Positions 29,929-40,999 are shown, numbered from the stretch's first letter. The stretch: DNA of 64,000 nt from Gymnothorax reevesii (GCA_029721435.1 CM056576.1:70697876-70761875); one strand, 5' to 3'. Numbers and translations: made by a program. Notes: a model not told the origin generated them from the letters alone.

Positions 29929-30968
29929 TCAGTGCTTGAAATGGGTCGGTTCTCACCGGTACGCAGTAAAAACCCTTTCCTTTGTAGTTCCTACGTAGTT
30001 CATAAGAACGGCAAGTGAAATTCAAGCCAATTATATATTATTTTATAAAGACATGTCTACCCAACATGCAACATTTTACCGCATCGCGCAAATTAACGTG
30101 CACACAGAGCGTTCCATAAACTTTATTTAGCCAGTCGTCACTTGTAACGGAGAGCAGTACGATTTCGAGGAGGTTTGCTTGGCATAATCGTGCGAACAAT
30201 GCGAAACGAAATCGATTTTCCCCGGACGACAACCCACATTTATTTTTGTAAGAACAACGAATGGCTCGTCAAACAATGCTTCTTGTGGGGTGGGTACGGT
30301 TTTTTCCTCTCATGACTGTTTTTGATGCACTTAGTTTGTACAGCCACCACCGCAAGTAACCTATGAACCTGTGTGAAACACAAGTATCGTCCATTATTCA
30401 CTTGGTTTGTATTCTACATTATTGACCTGTGTAGGCTTGCCTGTCAGTTAACATCGGACTAACATGTAACATGGCAGGACAGATTTTTGTGTCATTCCGC
30501 CAGGTAATTTAAATGTCCACTCAGTCCATAATTATATGCACGTTGGTTCACTTCCTAAAATTGGCTTGTTTGGAAATGGGCTGATTTCAGTAAAAAGCAT
30601 TATACACTACAAATAAACTGATTCTATTGAGTGGAATATTCTCATACCATGTACCGTTATGACAGTCTTGAGAAAGCTGTAGTTCTGTTGTAGCTAGTCT
30701 AATTTTTTTTTTTAATTTTGTCAATATCACCAATATAATATTTCACATGAATGTTAGTTATTTGATATTAAATTCATAATTTCTCATGACATTGTCAAAG
30801 ATCTACTTGTAAATTGAGAATGCGGAAGCTAAAGTAATACTAGTTAAGATAGTGGTGTCTGCTGGGTTGGGAAGGAGTGTAATCGGTTCTACAGCAAGGT
30901 ACTGGTTTGGTTTTGGTTTTTCGGAGCTGCTGAGTTCTGGCTCCTTTTTCATTCCAATTCAAGCACTG
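29929..30968. mobile_element. hAT-type non-autonomous element (1,040 bp)
   Basis: Inverted ends CAGTGCTTGAAATGG (29929) and CCAATTCAAGCACTG (30954-30968) are flanked by CTAAATAT (29921-29928) and CTAAGTAT (30969-30976). This is an 8-bp duplication with one difference, the hAT signature. No transposase was recognised inside; small frames near 30038-30232 lack motifs. Confidence 0.75.
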
Positions 30969-31625
30969 CTAAGTATGTATTGTAAAACGGGTGCATCCCA
31001 TCCTTAAATGTGATTGGCGGAGCCACGTTCCATGCCGGTATAAAATTACCGTAACCCACTGTGGCAGGCCGCAGCACAAAGTCCCTGCACGCAACTAACT
31101 ACTCTGCGCTCAACCAGATCAAATGCAATTACCCAAACAATTTTGGTAGGAATCACACGTCACACTTCTTGTGATGGTGTCGTCTATGTAGAGTAGGGCT
31201 GCTACAGATGTTGTTCACCCAATGACCTTTGCTGTGGTGTCACCAACTGGCAAAATTCAGATTTTAAACTTTAATAGTTAACTCATCCAGCTTCAATGGG
31301 AATCATATCAATTGTGAGTACTTAAATATGTAATCTTGCACGCCGAATCGTAAATCACCTGGACGTTGATGGATTAGTTTCCCCACATGATTTAAAGGGT
31401 TTCTGAACTAATTTTACATAACTGCATTTAATACATAAAATCCAATAGATGTATAGTAAAAATACAAAATGTGTGTGTTTTGGAAACATATTTTTCAAAA
31501 TAATGTTTTTCTCGGCCAAATGTACACGACAGTGCGCCCTGTAGCGTTTATGCAAGAACCAAGGTCACGTGACCCGAGTGACGTCAGAGGGGTCTTAATT
31601 GATGACCCAGGGCAGCCATATAAAG

Positions 31626-31824
31626 CTATGTTTCCATTAATACGACTGAAGTCCGGTTGCGACAGGCTGCGGAGCAGACACGGGTCATCGCATGCGGCTC
31701 ATGGTGCGTCCTCAGTGTTTCCATATAAACGGCTAAACTACGCTATTATTATGAAATTAATCAGAAAAATACGCATGCGGCTCCGCTCCAAGAGCCGGGT
31801 GAAAATCGCATTGATGGAAACACA
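31626..31824. mobile_element. Small MITE with TGTTTCCATTAATRCG ends
   Basis: Left: TATGTTTCCATTAATACGAC. Right, inverted: TGTGTTTCCATCAATGCGAT. The inner sequence is rich in CGCATGCGGCTC phrases, also arranged roughly symmetrically (31690-31700 and 31770-31780). About 200 bp, non-coding. Confidence 0.6.
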
Positions 31825-31869
31825 GGGCTCTCAAGTTTTGAGTGCAGGCTCGCGTGAGATTTAAGTGCA

Positions 31870-33129
31870 TGTACTTCGTTACAGCACTTCAGGTTTTTGT
31901 TTTTTTTTTTTGAGGATTTGTACATTACTTTTTTTTTTTTTTTTAAACAGGGACTCTTACTCTACTACATTTAAAAGATAAAAAGTATACTTTCACTTTG
32001 TTACTTTGACACAGGCAACTTGGTTACTTGTTTCAAATTAAAATATTAATTGAATTCATCATTTACGGATTATCCGATTTTGCGCGTTTGCGAAGAACAA
32101 AGGTGTATCTTTGTGCAGATGTGTCCGCCAGTGGACGTGGAGCTGCAAATTTATGCGCGCTGTTACAATATGCTATCACTAGATAGCACACCAGGATCGG
32201 TCGCGGAAGTTTTGTGCGCATCGTAGGCTATTTTCAGAATGAATGCTGACCGCGTTATCCGTCGCATCTCGTTGTCAGAAGTGGTAGCTCAAGTAGGCGA
32301 GCAATTTAACGTTGCGATATACAACTATCTATCTTATATCTGCATGTTGCGTGTATATTTCCGTTTACTTTGCAACATCAAGCATTTTACAACACAGCTA
32401 ACAGCTGTGCTAAGCGTCACAAATATGAGTTTGCTGGCCAGCTACGGCATTCGCGAATGCCATTTGACATGAGCTTAAAAATTTGATTTCAACTTGCTAG
32501 CGATTGCCCCTGGAGTAGTTGATAGATTTTGAACAAGGTAATGTTTAGTCATACCTGTACTTTTTTATTTCAGTGGGACTCCCCAGTATAATAAAGGCTA
32601 AATTAAATAATTCTTTTGTGTATTTGTATCGTTTTGTCTGTCACAAACAAGAGATGTTGCGGTAACAGCTGTGACACCGGATCAGAGCAGGGTTTGTTTT
32701 CAGCCAAAATACACTACATGGAGAGCGCGAGTGAAGAACGTGATTTGACGCTGCTATTTCACCTAGCAACAAGTAATACTATTTTCTGATTGGCTGATAG
32801 GTTGCTGATTCAAGCAGAGCAGTCTCTTTACTGTAGTGTTTCGAGTTCACAGAGTGTTGCGGAATGCCGTGCTGTAACTAGCTTCTCGACTTGAGCTCTC
32901 TCGTTGTCTTTAGGCTATGTTAAGTTGAATTTTTTATTTCGGTGACCCTCTCTCTCTCTCTCGACATTTGACGTGTGTCTGTGGGGAAAATCTCTCTCAC
33001 TCTCTCTGATTTATTTCACCTGTGCGTGCGGAGTCACCCATATTTTCTGCACACGCAGACGATCAGACATGCTGTAACACCACCTCGACTATAGACCTTG
33101 ATAGTGGCTAGGCAAGATGAAGACCTCTC
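31870..33129. other. Intronic DNA, nothing firmly recognised
   Basis: T-rich runs at 31904-31945, a short (CT)n tract at 32948-32962, and an unannotated plus frame at 32239-32472 without motifs. No splice-compatible gpcpd1 exon was found, and exons 4 and 5 join in phase without one. Confidence 0.4.
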
Positions 33130-33150
33130 TGACGTCATCGGATGACGTCA
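33130..33150. promoter_or_regulatory. Twin CRE palindromes
   Basis: Two full TGACGTCA sites (33130-33137 and 33143-33150), five bases apart, lie within the intron between exons 4 and 5. The motif is the canonical CREB/ATF site. Function at this place is only inferred; it may belong to a repeat. Confidence 0.4.
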
Positions 33151-34299
33151 CGGGAACCTAATTAACATTGCGGCTGTGCAGCCACAGACATTATTTTGTT
33201 TACTTATAGAAACGTTAAACTGCCTATATATTTTTTTATTGATTTTAATGAGGTTATATATACAAAATGTACTTTTTAAAAACATTAAGTTCAGTGTTCA
33301 CAAACCCTTTAAATAAATCAGAGCATTCAATGATCGGGCACACATATGCAGGGGCATGCAAAAGATTGCACTCGCCATTGTGACATCAATTTTTAAAATA
33401 TCTTGATTCACTTGATAATTTTTCTAAATGATTGAAATTCCTGGAGGGTTCAAATAATGTTTTCGAAAACCCATTGCATACATTAAATCTGAAAGTCCAC
33501 CTTTCAAGCAATTGCTGATTGATTCATTTCAAATCCATTCTGGTTGCATACAGAGCCAAAATGATGAAAACTGCCACTCTCCGCTTACTAAATGGACTTC
33601 ACTGTGGGTTCCATTAAACAAATACTGCTTTTAAAATCCTACCTTTAATATCTGTCACACGCTGTATACAGCAAGAGCCTACACGATCAAACCCGTTTCA
33701 CAGAAATGTGGGCTTGCTTTACCACAGACTAGCAGAGACTTGTAGAGGTGTCCTACTAAATCATTAAAGATCAAGTAGTAAGATGTGCAAGCAACACATG
33801 ATTATAGCAACAAAATTAACTAAATTAACCATTTTTATTCTTAGAAACACGTAAAATATTGCTTTAAAACAAGCATTCCCTCATTACTGATTATGAGTGG
33901 AGTAAAACAGTAACAACACTCAGCCCAGCATGGGATTTTGAAAAATCTATATACTCTCTCGTGGAGCGTTTTTATGAGTGTTCTTGAGGCTGTGTATGCA
34001 AGTGGGTGTGTGTATGTGTATGCCTATGAGTGTATTTGCACATGTGAGCAAGGGTGTATGTGAAGTTTTAGCATTTGGCTGCTGAAAGAGCCCATCTACG
34101 GTGCAATACTAGGAAGGGCTGGCGCCTTCTTGTTTATGTAACTTCAGGTCACACGTGGCTCTGCCAAAGGATATCATGCATGATTGCTGTGACCCTACGG
34201 CAAGCAGGCAGAGATAAGGGTGTAAGCAGTGTAAATAAATGACATCACCAGTGTTAGCGCCCGGGAGACCAATGGTAGAAATGCACCATGATTGCGTCA

Positions 34300-34590
34300 G
34301 ACACTCTGCATGAGCTGTACTGCCCCATTTAAAAAGGGCCTGGAGAGGTGTTTGTTTTGGAGACGAAACGCAAACAGCACTGCAAAACGCCTAAGCTCCT
34401 CATCCAAAACAGTGCCTCCCCATTCATACGATACAACCATGGCTGTGCCCTTTTGCCCTGGCTCAAGCGCCCAGATTACCCCATCGCTCTGGTGTCAGGT
34501 TTTGAACTGCGTCAGCTGGTGGGGCAGGGGAAGTCAGTAATAGTTCTTCCTGTCCGTGTCCTGAGATCTGGTCTTTCTTGCTGACTTCAT
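34300..34590 (+). other. Unidentified plus-strand open frame, possible relic exon
   Basis: From about 34336 a frame reads VFVLETKRKQHCKTPKLLIQ, then ASPFIRYNHG, PWLKRPDYPIALVSGFELRQ. The composition is protein-like rather than simple repeat, with a stop upstream and the frame ending at 34584. I do not recognise a family. It could be a decayed transposon or processed gene fragment. Confidence 0.2.
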
Positions 34591-35041
34591 GGAAAAAGTA
34601 ACAGAATTCTCAGAAAGCAAGTCTGAGGTTGTTTTTAGGCAGCCATTGAAGTCTCACTGACAAGTTATATCCACTTTTCATTGCGACCAGCTCTCCCTAC
34701 TAGATAAGAGCTGTCTGGGTTGTGTCATTTCTTTTAAGTTCATCCGATTTGGAAGAACATGCCCTAAATTGAAAACTTAGTCTGCATTTCAGCCTCAGTT
34801 GCTTTATACGTTTCAAACTCAGTGCTGTTGAGTTTAGCACCAAAATAACAAAAAAAATGTGTCACTGTCCAATGAATTAAGGTACTCGCTAATTAAGCAC
34901 GCGGTAAACTGCACATAAAGTCCATCTCCAGGGAATGGATTAACACTAGCCCCATGAAAGATGTTAGTAGAAGCTATAATACCAGCCCTATAGGATATCA
35001 AAAGCATTTCAAGAACCTTCACTTCAGATGGTAATACATCT

Positions 35042-35572
35042 GAGGGCCTGTCCACACAAGAAGGATTTTTTTTGGAAACGCATTAATATTTTATCGTTTC
35101 GACCTTGTGTCCACACGGAGACGGGGAAAAGCAGCCCGAAAATGGTATATTTTTTTAAAAAACAGTTTCCAGACTGAGAAAATCTGAAAACGTCATCCCA
35201 GCATTTCCGTGTGGGCAAACATTACAGGGTTTTATTTTTTTGGTTCTTTTTCTAAACGATGACGTGATGCCATCGCAGCCTTCAGGCCTGAGTGTGATGC
35301 TGTATGCCGTTGTAGTGTTTCTACAGAAAGAGACTCTGGCGGCAAGCATGCGCCTTCTTCTCCATCTTTGGTCTTTTCCGTAGGGACGCCTTACAGCACC
35401 ACACACAGCACCACACACACCACACTACAGCGTTTTGGGTTGTTTTAGGCGTCTCAGTGTGGACGCAGATATTTTGTAGAAACGATGCCATGCGGACGGG
35501 AGATTTTTTTAGAAATGACGAAACAAAAAGACTGTTTTCAAAAATTTCCGTCTCCATGTGAATGAGGCCTTA
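35042..35572. mobile_element. MITE with GGCCTGTCCACACR ends (hAT-like?)
   Basis: The left end GAGGGCCTGTCCACACAAGA is followed by CACACGGAGACGG. The right end, inverted, is AAGGCCTCATTCACATGGAGACGG-like (35540-35572). The inner halves mirror each other loosely (GTTTCGACC / GAAACGAT). About 530 bp with no protein. A target duplication was not resolved. Confidence 0.55.
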
Positions 35573-35807
35573 TATTGAGGCAAAATCACAAATCTCACTT
35601 CACCAGCAGAGCCACCACCAGCATCAGCAATACAAAATACCCAAAATTTGTATACGTGATGACAGTCAATCAACACCACTCAGTCAAGTCAGGCACAAGG
35701 CCTCACCAGTAAACCTGATGGGGGAAGCACTGTGGTTATAGCCCAAGAGCTATTATCTATAATGTGTGTTGCACTACCCTAAATCGTGCAGTTTCTGCAT
35801 AATATAC

Positions 35808-35880
35808 CTGAGTTCAATGCTCGCGGATGATGATGCGTCTCCCACTTATTGACTATGACTTGACACGGATCGCCTGCATG
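35808..35880 (-). CDS. gpcpd1: gpcpd1 coding exon 4
   Basis: The acceptor AATTACAG precedes 35880 and the donor GTATAT is at 35807-35802. It is 73 nt, entering in phase 0 and leaving after one base. It encodes HAGDPCQVIVNKWETHHHPR and ALNS. Human GPCPD1 has TIGGPCQVIVHKWETHLQPR here. This is the end of the CBM20 domain. Phase agreement with exons 3 and 5 confirms it. Confidence 0.95.
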
Positions 35881-37348
35881 CTGTAATTTCAATGTTAGTT
35901 GTTAAAATTTTATATAAAATATCTTTAAATGTTTCACTCTTCTGTATCAGTGATTGTTGAAGAGTTTTTGTATTCATTGAAAGCACAGTTCTCCAACAAA
36001 AGACTTGAGCTGGAAATATTCACCATCTTCCAGCCAGCCGGCCACAACTGGTTGAAATCTGAAAAGTGGATTCATTAGTCAAAGGGAAATGGAACTCAAT
36101 TATCCTCCATAGCAAATCTAACATTCTAAATGTACGGATTACTTAGAAAAACAACAATTTCATGTATTGTCCCCCTCCATTTAGCCCCAATTTGTAATGC
36201 CTAATCATATTATCTGTCCATAATTTGCACAGCTATCAAGTGACATTATCAGAACCACGTGGAGTGACCACTGAAGTGATGACAAAACACCTCAGTTCAC
36301 AGGCTGCGCTCACACAGACATGAATTGGAGGAAGACGTGACATGTGCAGCTCAGCAGATGGAACTGTGGGTAGCTCAACTGACCAATGGGGGAAGAGCGT
36401 GCCTGATGAAACCCCAATACATCAACTGCCTGAAGCCCAACTAACCCTGGGCCAAAGAGGAGCCAAATAATGCCCCAATGGAGCTGGCAGCCACAGTCTG
36501 CACTGACAGAAACCCGGACCATGGAGCCAATCCAAGGCATGAGAGTAGTGTCTCAGCAAGATGAGCCACCCAGCAAGCCTCTCATTTTATAAGAGGAGAA
36601 AGTGCTGAATCAGACCAATCTAGAACAATGAAGAACACTGAAGCTATATCATTCAGATGAAGTGCTTCTTTGGTTCAGTTCATAAGGAAATAATAGCAAA
36701 TATAAACACTACTTCATTAAAATGAATGACTCACATTATTACCTCGGTGGTAATACCTCCAAGGTCAAGAGATTCTATATCAGCAAGGTTGATTAACAAC
36801 GAGCCAAAACAGCCAATCAATAAACACTAATAAACCTCTCACAGACCAAATGTCTCTAAGTGAAGTCAAGATGCAAGAGACTAATGAACCATGCTGGAAA
36901 ACATTACTTACTCATATAGATACAGACAAAGAAATCGCTTGCACTCCCATCACTCAATCTCTCACACGCTCTCAAAATATATAAAATCTTTACTCAGGCA
37001 GGAAAGCATCCAAGCTTAACAGTTCAGTCAAATTTAACAATCACTGCATTCATGCAAGTAGACAGAATAAGATTGGAGCTCAAGTGATCATGATTTGCCA
37101 CAAGGAAGGATTCAATATTCATCTTCAATACAGATCTCCATATTATAAATCTACCAAAGAAAGACAGGGGTACATATTTCAAACATCAAATTTTGCAATA
37201 TTATCATTTCACGTAATCACGAGTGCCTACCAAAATTTTTTATACAGGAACAGTTCTACATACTTAGATGAGATATATCAAGATCTCCAACATACATTTA
37301 CATACAAAAACAATCAGCCTCAAAATAAAAAAAACACAGCAATCTCAC
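35881..37348. other. Intron 3 of gpcpd1, no features recognised
   Basis: AT-rich. A minus-strand TTTTCAG (36050-36056) followed by an open stretch looks exon-like but does not match gpcpd1 and would disturb the phase. No repeat ends are evident. Confidence 0.4.
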
Positions 37349-37433
37349 CTTCGATTCCAGAAAGAATCCTTGGAAATAGCGGTATTTACATTCAACACCC
37401 TTTGGCACACAGACTGTCCGTTTCCACAACGCT
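37349..37433 (-). CDS. gpcpd1: gpcpd1 coding exon 3 (CBM20 domain)
   Basis: The acceptor CCCATCAG precedes 37433 and the donor GTGAGA is at 37348-37343. It is 85 nt, entering after two bases (completing Gly) and leaving in phase 0. It encodes ALWKRTVCVPKGVECKYRYF, then QGFFLESK. Human GPCPD1 has MLWKATIVLSRGVSVQYRYFKGYFLEPK. LWK and YRYF are conserved CBM20 core positions, where the tryptophan helps to bind glucan. Confidence 0.96.
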
Positions 37434-37539
37434 CTGATGGGTAAAGGAGGGAGGGTCACTCGTTAGTGTAAGGAGATATTTTGAAGTTCAAACAAACTTC
37501 AACAATTCGGCTCAGGCACACTGGATAAAGTATATCTAC

Positions 37540-37630
37540 CCGTCATCCTCCTGTGGTTGCAGGGGCACAGCCCTCTGGGAACACCAACTGCCGAGAGCCT
37601 CACAGCTGCCTACAATGCCGATCTGCTCAC
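37540..37630 (-). CDS. gpcpd1: gpcpd1 coding exon 2 (CBM20 domain)
   Basis: The acceptor GCTTTCAG precedes 37630 and the donor GTAGAT is at 37539-37534. It is 91 nt, entering after one base (Gly) and leaving after two. It encodes EQIGIVGSCEALGSWCSQRA, then VPLQPQEDD. Human GPCPD1 has EVFAICGSCDALGNWNPQNA. The G-SC-ALG-W pattern is the conserved CBM20 signature. The intron to exon 3 is only 106 bp. Confidence 0.96.
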
Positions 37631-37963
37631 CTGAAAGCAGCAATGCTTGCACATTAAAGGTCTTCTGCCAACAAAATTTTAATTTGACATAAGTTCAAGG
37701 GACTACTTTTGATAAACATTTTAACATGAGTTCTGCCATTAGCGTTTTGACAAAAACATTATATATATACACATCTTTTTTTTTTCTTTTTCGGAGTTAC
37801 CATTTTAGCCACTTTGCCAGTTATCCAAAAATCAGTTCAAAAAGAAGTATGCATGATCACTTGCACCCGTGACGTACACTTGGGAACGCACCTGACATTT
37901 TTTAAGCTTGGCGGTGTGTATTCGTGCAATATTTTTTATCTAAAATTTGCGTCAATACTTGAA

Positions 37964-38267
37964 ATGCCAGGTCAGTGCATTGTGGGGGCTTGTAGAAAAA
38001 CAACCAAAGACGCGGTAGGCCTTCACACTTTCCCCGAAGATAAGGCCCGAAGACAACTTTGGGCCGCGAAAGTGATGCTAACTAGAGCCAAGTGGCATGG
38101 ACAGGGCGAGTCCAGCATAATTTGCGGTGACCATTTCCAGGAAACCGACTTTGAAAGTGGGCTCTACAGTACTTTTAATATACAAGCACATTTTTTTTCC
38201 CCCCCAAATCGGCATTCACTCCCTGTTAATGCCACTGAAAAAGTTTATCAATGCAAGCCCAAAGTTG
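37964..38267 (+). CDS. THAP-domain exon (transposase or THAP gene fragment)
   Basis: The ATG at 37964 opens MPGQCIVGACRKTT; a later segment reads LHTFPEDKARRQLW and then SIICGDHF. This is a C2CH THAP zinc finger: C5, C10, C54, H57, with the conserved W33, the FP pair and the HF after the last ligand. An exon-like end at GTTG|GTAAGA (donor at 38268) suggests a spliced product. THAP domains bind DNA in P-element-type and Kolobok transposases and in host THAP proteins. No second exon was found in the following sequence, so it is a fragment. It lies antisense in gpcpd1 intron 1. Confidence 0.7.
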
Positions 38268-38384
38268 GTAAGAAATTGTCATACAACATACTAGATGTTT
38301 GTTTCGGAATTTGCTACTGGATAGTGTATTGATGATGATTATTACCCATGCCCGACGAGGCGGCTTGGGTATACAGTTTAGCAC

Positions 38385-38388
38385 CGTC

Positions 38389-38432
<44 letters not shown>
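38385..38432 (+). repeat. (TG)n microsatellite
   Basis: Roughly twenty TG units follow GTCTGTC. It sits in a short fish repeat that contains the phrase GAGGTTGAAAGGTCAAAGG (38538-38556). Confidence 0.9.
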
Positions 38433-38434
<2 letters not shown>

Positions 38435-38654
38435 CGTGCTTGTCTGTCTGTGCTACAGCAAGGCCACCACTAAAGCTAGGGTGACCAAACTTTGTGGGGC
38501 AGATGATCCTAGAGTACCCTGTCCAAATTTGCATTTTGAGGTTGAAAGGTCAAAGGTCAAAGTCAACAGGATCCATGGGTTAGCATCTCTATAGAGTGCG
38601 CATCATCTAGTTATCATCATCGCTGCTAATATATTTGACAGCAGTCACTATATT

Positions 38655-39455
38655 TCCATTTAAATTTGGCAGTGTCTATTTAGCCGTCCGACGGTTCCCG
38701 TTTTTTTCTGCTATTTTGCCGTCGCTTCCGCTTGACGTGCGCAGTTGTCACAGATGTGGACTTAGCGGTATACAAATGATTTCTCTGCACTACCTTGATA
38801 TAATTTCATCCCCCTTTAGAAATTGTTGTGGCTAATAAAGCCAAAAAAAGGCGGCTATTAAATAGGTAATACTTTCCAATAGAAGTGATCAATTTGCTAG
38901 CTCCAAATAAGCAACTTGTCCTCGCTAACAGAACTTACAGTACGCAAAACCTGTATTATGTTCATAATACAACAGAGCTCTCTCCAACTTTCGCGTACTG
39001 TTCATAAAGCTGCTTTCACATCAGACACGAAACGCATTTTTCGCAGGACAGATTAGCCTACATTCAAAGTCAATGCAAAGACGCGAATACACAGGCCGCT
39101 TTCACACCGGACGCGAAACGAAATTTTGCGCGACAGATTAGCTGCATTCAAAGTCAATGCAAAGACGCGTATACAGGCTTTATAGTCGCATTAAGCAGCT
39201 TTGACATCGGACGCGAACAAATTTTTCGCGCGACAAATTACAGTCAAAATAAGTCATGACCCCATATCAGCTACTGCATGTTAGTTCGCGTGCTCTGCAA
39301 ATTAAAAATGCTTCTGGTAACTTAACTGTCGACGCAGTGTATGCCTGAGTCCACATCTGTGACAACTGCGCATGTCAAGCGGAAGCGACGGCAAAATAGC
39401 AGAAAAAAAACGGGAACCGTCGGACGACTAAATAGACACCGCGTTTAAATTTGAA
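38655..39455. mobile_element. Foldback-type element with ~108-bp inverted arms
   Basis: The left arm 38655-38762 and right arm 39349-39455 are inverted copies with only a few differences. Both contain GTGTCTATTTAG, GTCCGACGGTTCCCG, TGCCGTCGCTTCCGCTTGAC and TCACAGATGTGGACT (right arm read on the other strand). The central 586 bp holds a tandem array of another MITE terminus (39,009-39,240). No transposase. Confidence 0.8.
39009..39240 (+). repeat. Three tandem MITE termini, period ~93 bp
   Basis: GCTGCTTTCACATCAGACACGA (39010), GCCGCTTTCACACCGGACGC (39103) and GCAGCTTTGACATCGGACGC (39195) each begin a similar unit. Each continues with GACAGATTA-like and CATTCAAAGTCAATGCAAAGA phrases. The same terminus occurs at 26088 and, inverted, at 26225. 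Confidence 0.75.
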
Positions 39456-39879
39456 GGGAATCTTGTGAAAATTCGCTAAAAATAAATGCGAATTAAGTGC
39501 GTCTCCATATGTTTCCCTCAAGCGGTTGAGAGCAAATAACTCCAAGTGGGCGGTAATGTGCGTGCGTACCTATGTCAGATAAACACAACCAACTTCCTAG
39601 CTAGGCAACCTCAAATGCGAAAATGGGGAACGGTCAGACCGTGTTTTCAGGCTGGCATTGCCTGCTGTTCATGACTGCATCCCACGATCGTGCTGCTGAT
39701 CTTGGATAATATCAAAAAAAGGCACTTTACCGCTAAGTGAGGTATATACGGAAGTTGAATATGGACAATGCAGAGTTACACGGTCTGAGAAAGCACATGG
39801 CTACTTAGGTAGAATAACGTGCATTAAGTAGCCATGTGTCTGCTCTTTATCGGAGCCAACCCTCCTCATCAGCATTTAT

Positions 39880-40050
39880 TAGAAAAATGTGTTTCCATTT
39901 CAGATTATGCGCATTGAGTCTGTTTCGCAAAAGTGAGAATCCACCTCAAACCAGCGTAGAAAGTTTTTTTTTGCGAGTCAGAGGATTGATTTTCTAATAG
40001 GTGTTTCCATTACGCATTAAAACAGGGAAATGGAAACTCAGCTACTGACA
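39880..40050. repeat. TGTTTCCATT-rich small repeat
   Basis: TGTGTTTCCATTTCAGATTATGCGC (39887-39911 area), TGTTTCCATTACGCATT (40001-40017) and an inverted GGAAATGGAAAC (40026-40037) suggest a decayed MITE related to 31626-31824. Confidence 0.35.
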
Positions 40051-40446
40051 TCAGGGAGCCCAAACCTGCAGCTAATATGAAAACCAGCGACGTGCACACC
40101 TTCATATCTCACAACTGAGTGAATGCCTTGCAAAAACGAATGACTATGAAATCGCATAGGTTCTCATATGTTTGAAGACTTTCCGGAGTAAAAATGCGTC
40201 GCAATGGATCATTACCAAATTTATAAAACCGTTTTTAGACACATCAATAATTCTACTTTCTGCTGAAATATACTTTGCCGAGGTACAGTCTCCTCCTTTA
40301 ATGATAGGTAAACATTTATTTTTTCTAGCGATTAAAATAAAGGACTGTGACGGAATCCGGAATTCATTTTTGACTGACATCCGTAAGCAGAAGGACTGGC
40401 AGCCATTTGTACATCTTAACACGCTGTGTTTAAAGTCATTCCTTAC

Positions 40447-40539
40447 CAAGGCAAGTCGATCCTCTCACAGAGAATGTTATTTGGATTAAATCCATGGCTA
40501 GCAGCTACCTGTCTGGTCAGTCGCCATACACGGGGCAGC
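40447..40539 (-). CDS. gpcpd1: gpcpd1 exon with start codon (coding part 40495-40447)
   Basis: The acceptor TTGTTTTCAG precedes 40539 and the donor GTAAGG is at 40446-40441. The main ATG at 40495 sits in a strong context (GCCATGG) and opens MDLIQITFSVRGSTCL plus one base. Human GPCPD1 starts MTPSQVAFEIRGTLLP. The next exon completes Gly and continues EQIGIVGSC. The 5' UTR part (40539-40496) contains a short uORF, so a non-coding exon must lie further right. The 16-codon exon is supported by phase and by the first beta-strand pattern of CBM20. Confidence 0.92.
40498..40527 (-). promoter_or_regulatory. uORF in the gpcpd1 5' leader (9 codons)
   Basis: ATG at 40527 reads MATDQTGSC and stops at TAG (40500-40498), only two bases before the main start codon. 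The context GTGTATGG is weaker than that of the main ATG. Such close spacing could reduce or regulate main-frame initiation; this is inference. Confidence 0.6.
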
Positions 40540-40999
40540 CTGAAAACAAAAAGCAACAGAAAATTAACTCAAACCCCAACTTGCCAGTACAATGCACACT
40601 AAAATCTGACATCCCTGAGCTCCCTGCCACAACATACACTCAATCGCGTATCCCACCGTCATTTATTTCACTAAAATTATTTTAAAAGATTAAACGTTTC
40701 TGTACCAGTATTAGAAAGTAACAATTTTTCAACTAAGGTTCCAATCATTGCTTTGATAGTAGTGCTTTTAAAAACATTTTTAAAAGTGAAAGACCTGCTG
40801 AGAGTAGATTAGGCAATGCTGAAATGCTTAGCTGGCTGAGTAAAGGCCTATCAAATATTTTCCTCTTCGTTAAATACTGAAGGAATATCTCAACATTTTA
40901 ACCTACAGAACCACGTTATGGACCATCTTGACTCCAAAGTTACTGTTTGCCACAACTAAGCTGAGTAAACGAAATAACGTCACGAGATAACAGTGCACC

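Noticed and set aside
36001..36060. Exon-like minus-strand segment after TTTTCAG (36056-36050)
   Set aside because: Considered as a gpcpd1 exon, but the true exon 4 is at 35880-35808 with correct phase and similarity; this segment has a stop in the required phase.
38226..38594. Frames rich in Cys-Val or Thr-His across 38385-38432
   Set aside because: Translation of a (TG)n microsatellite.
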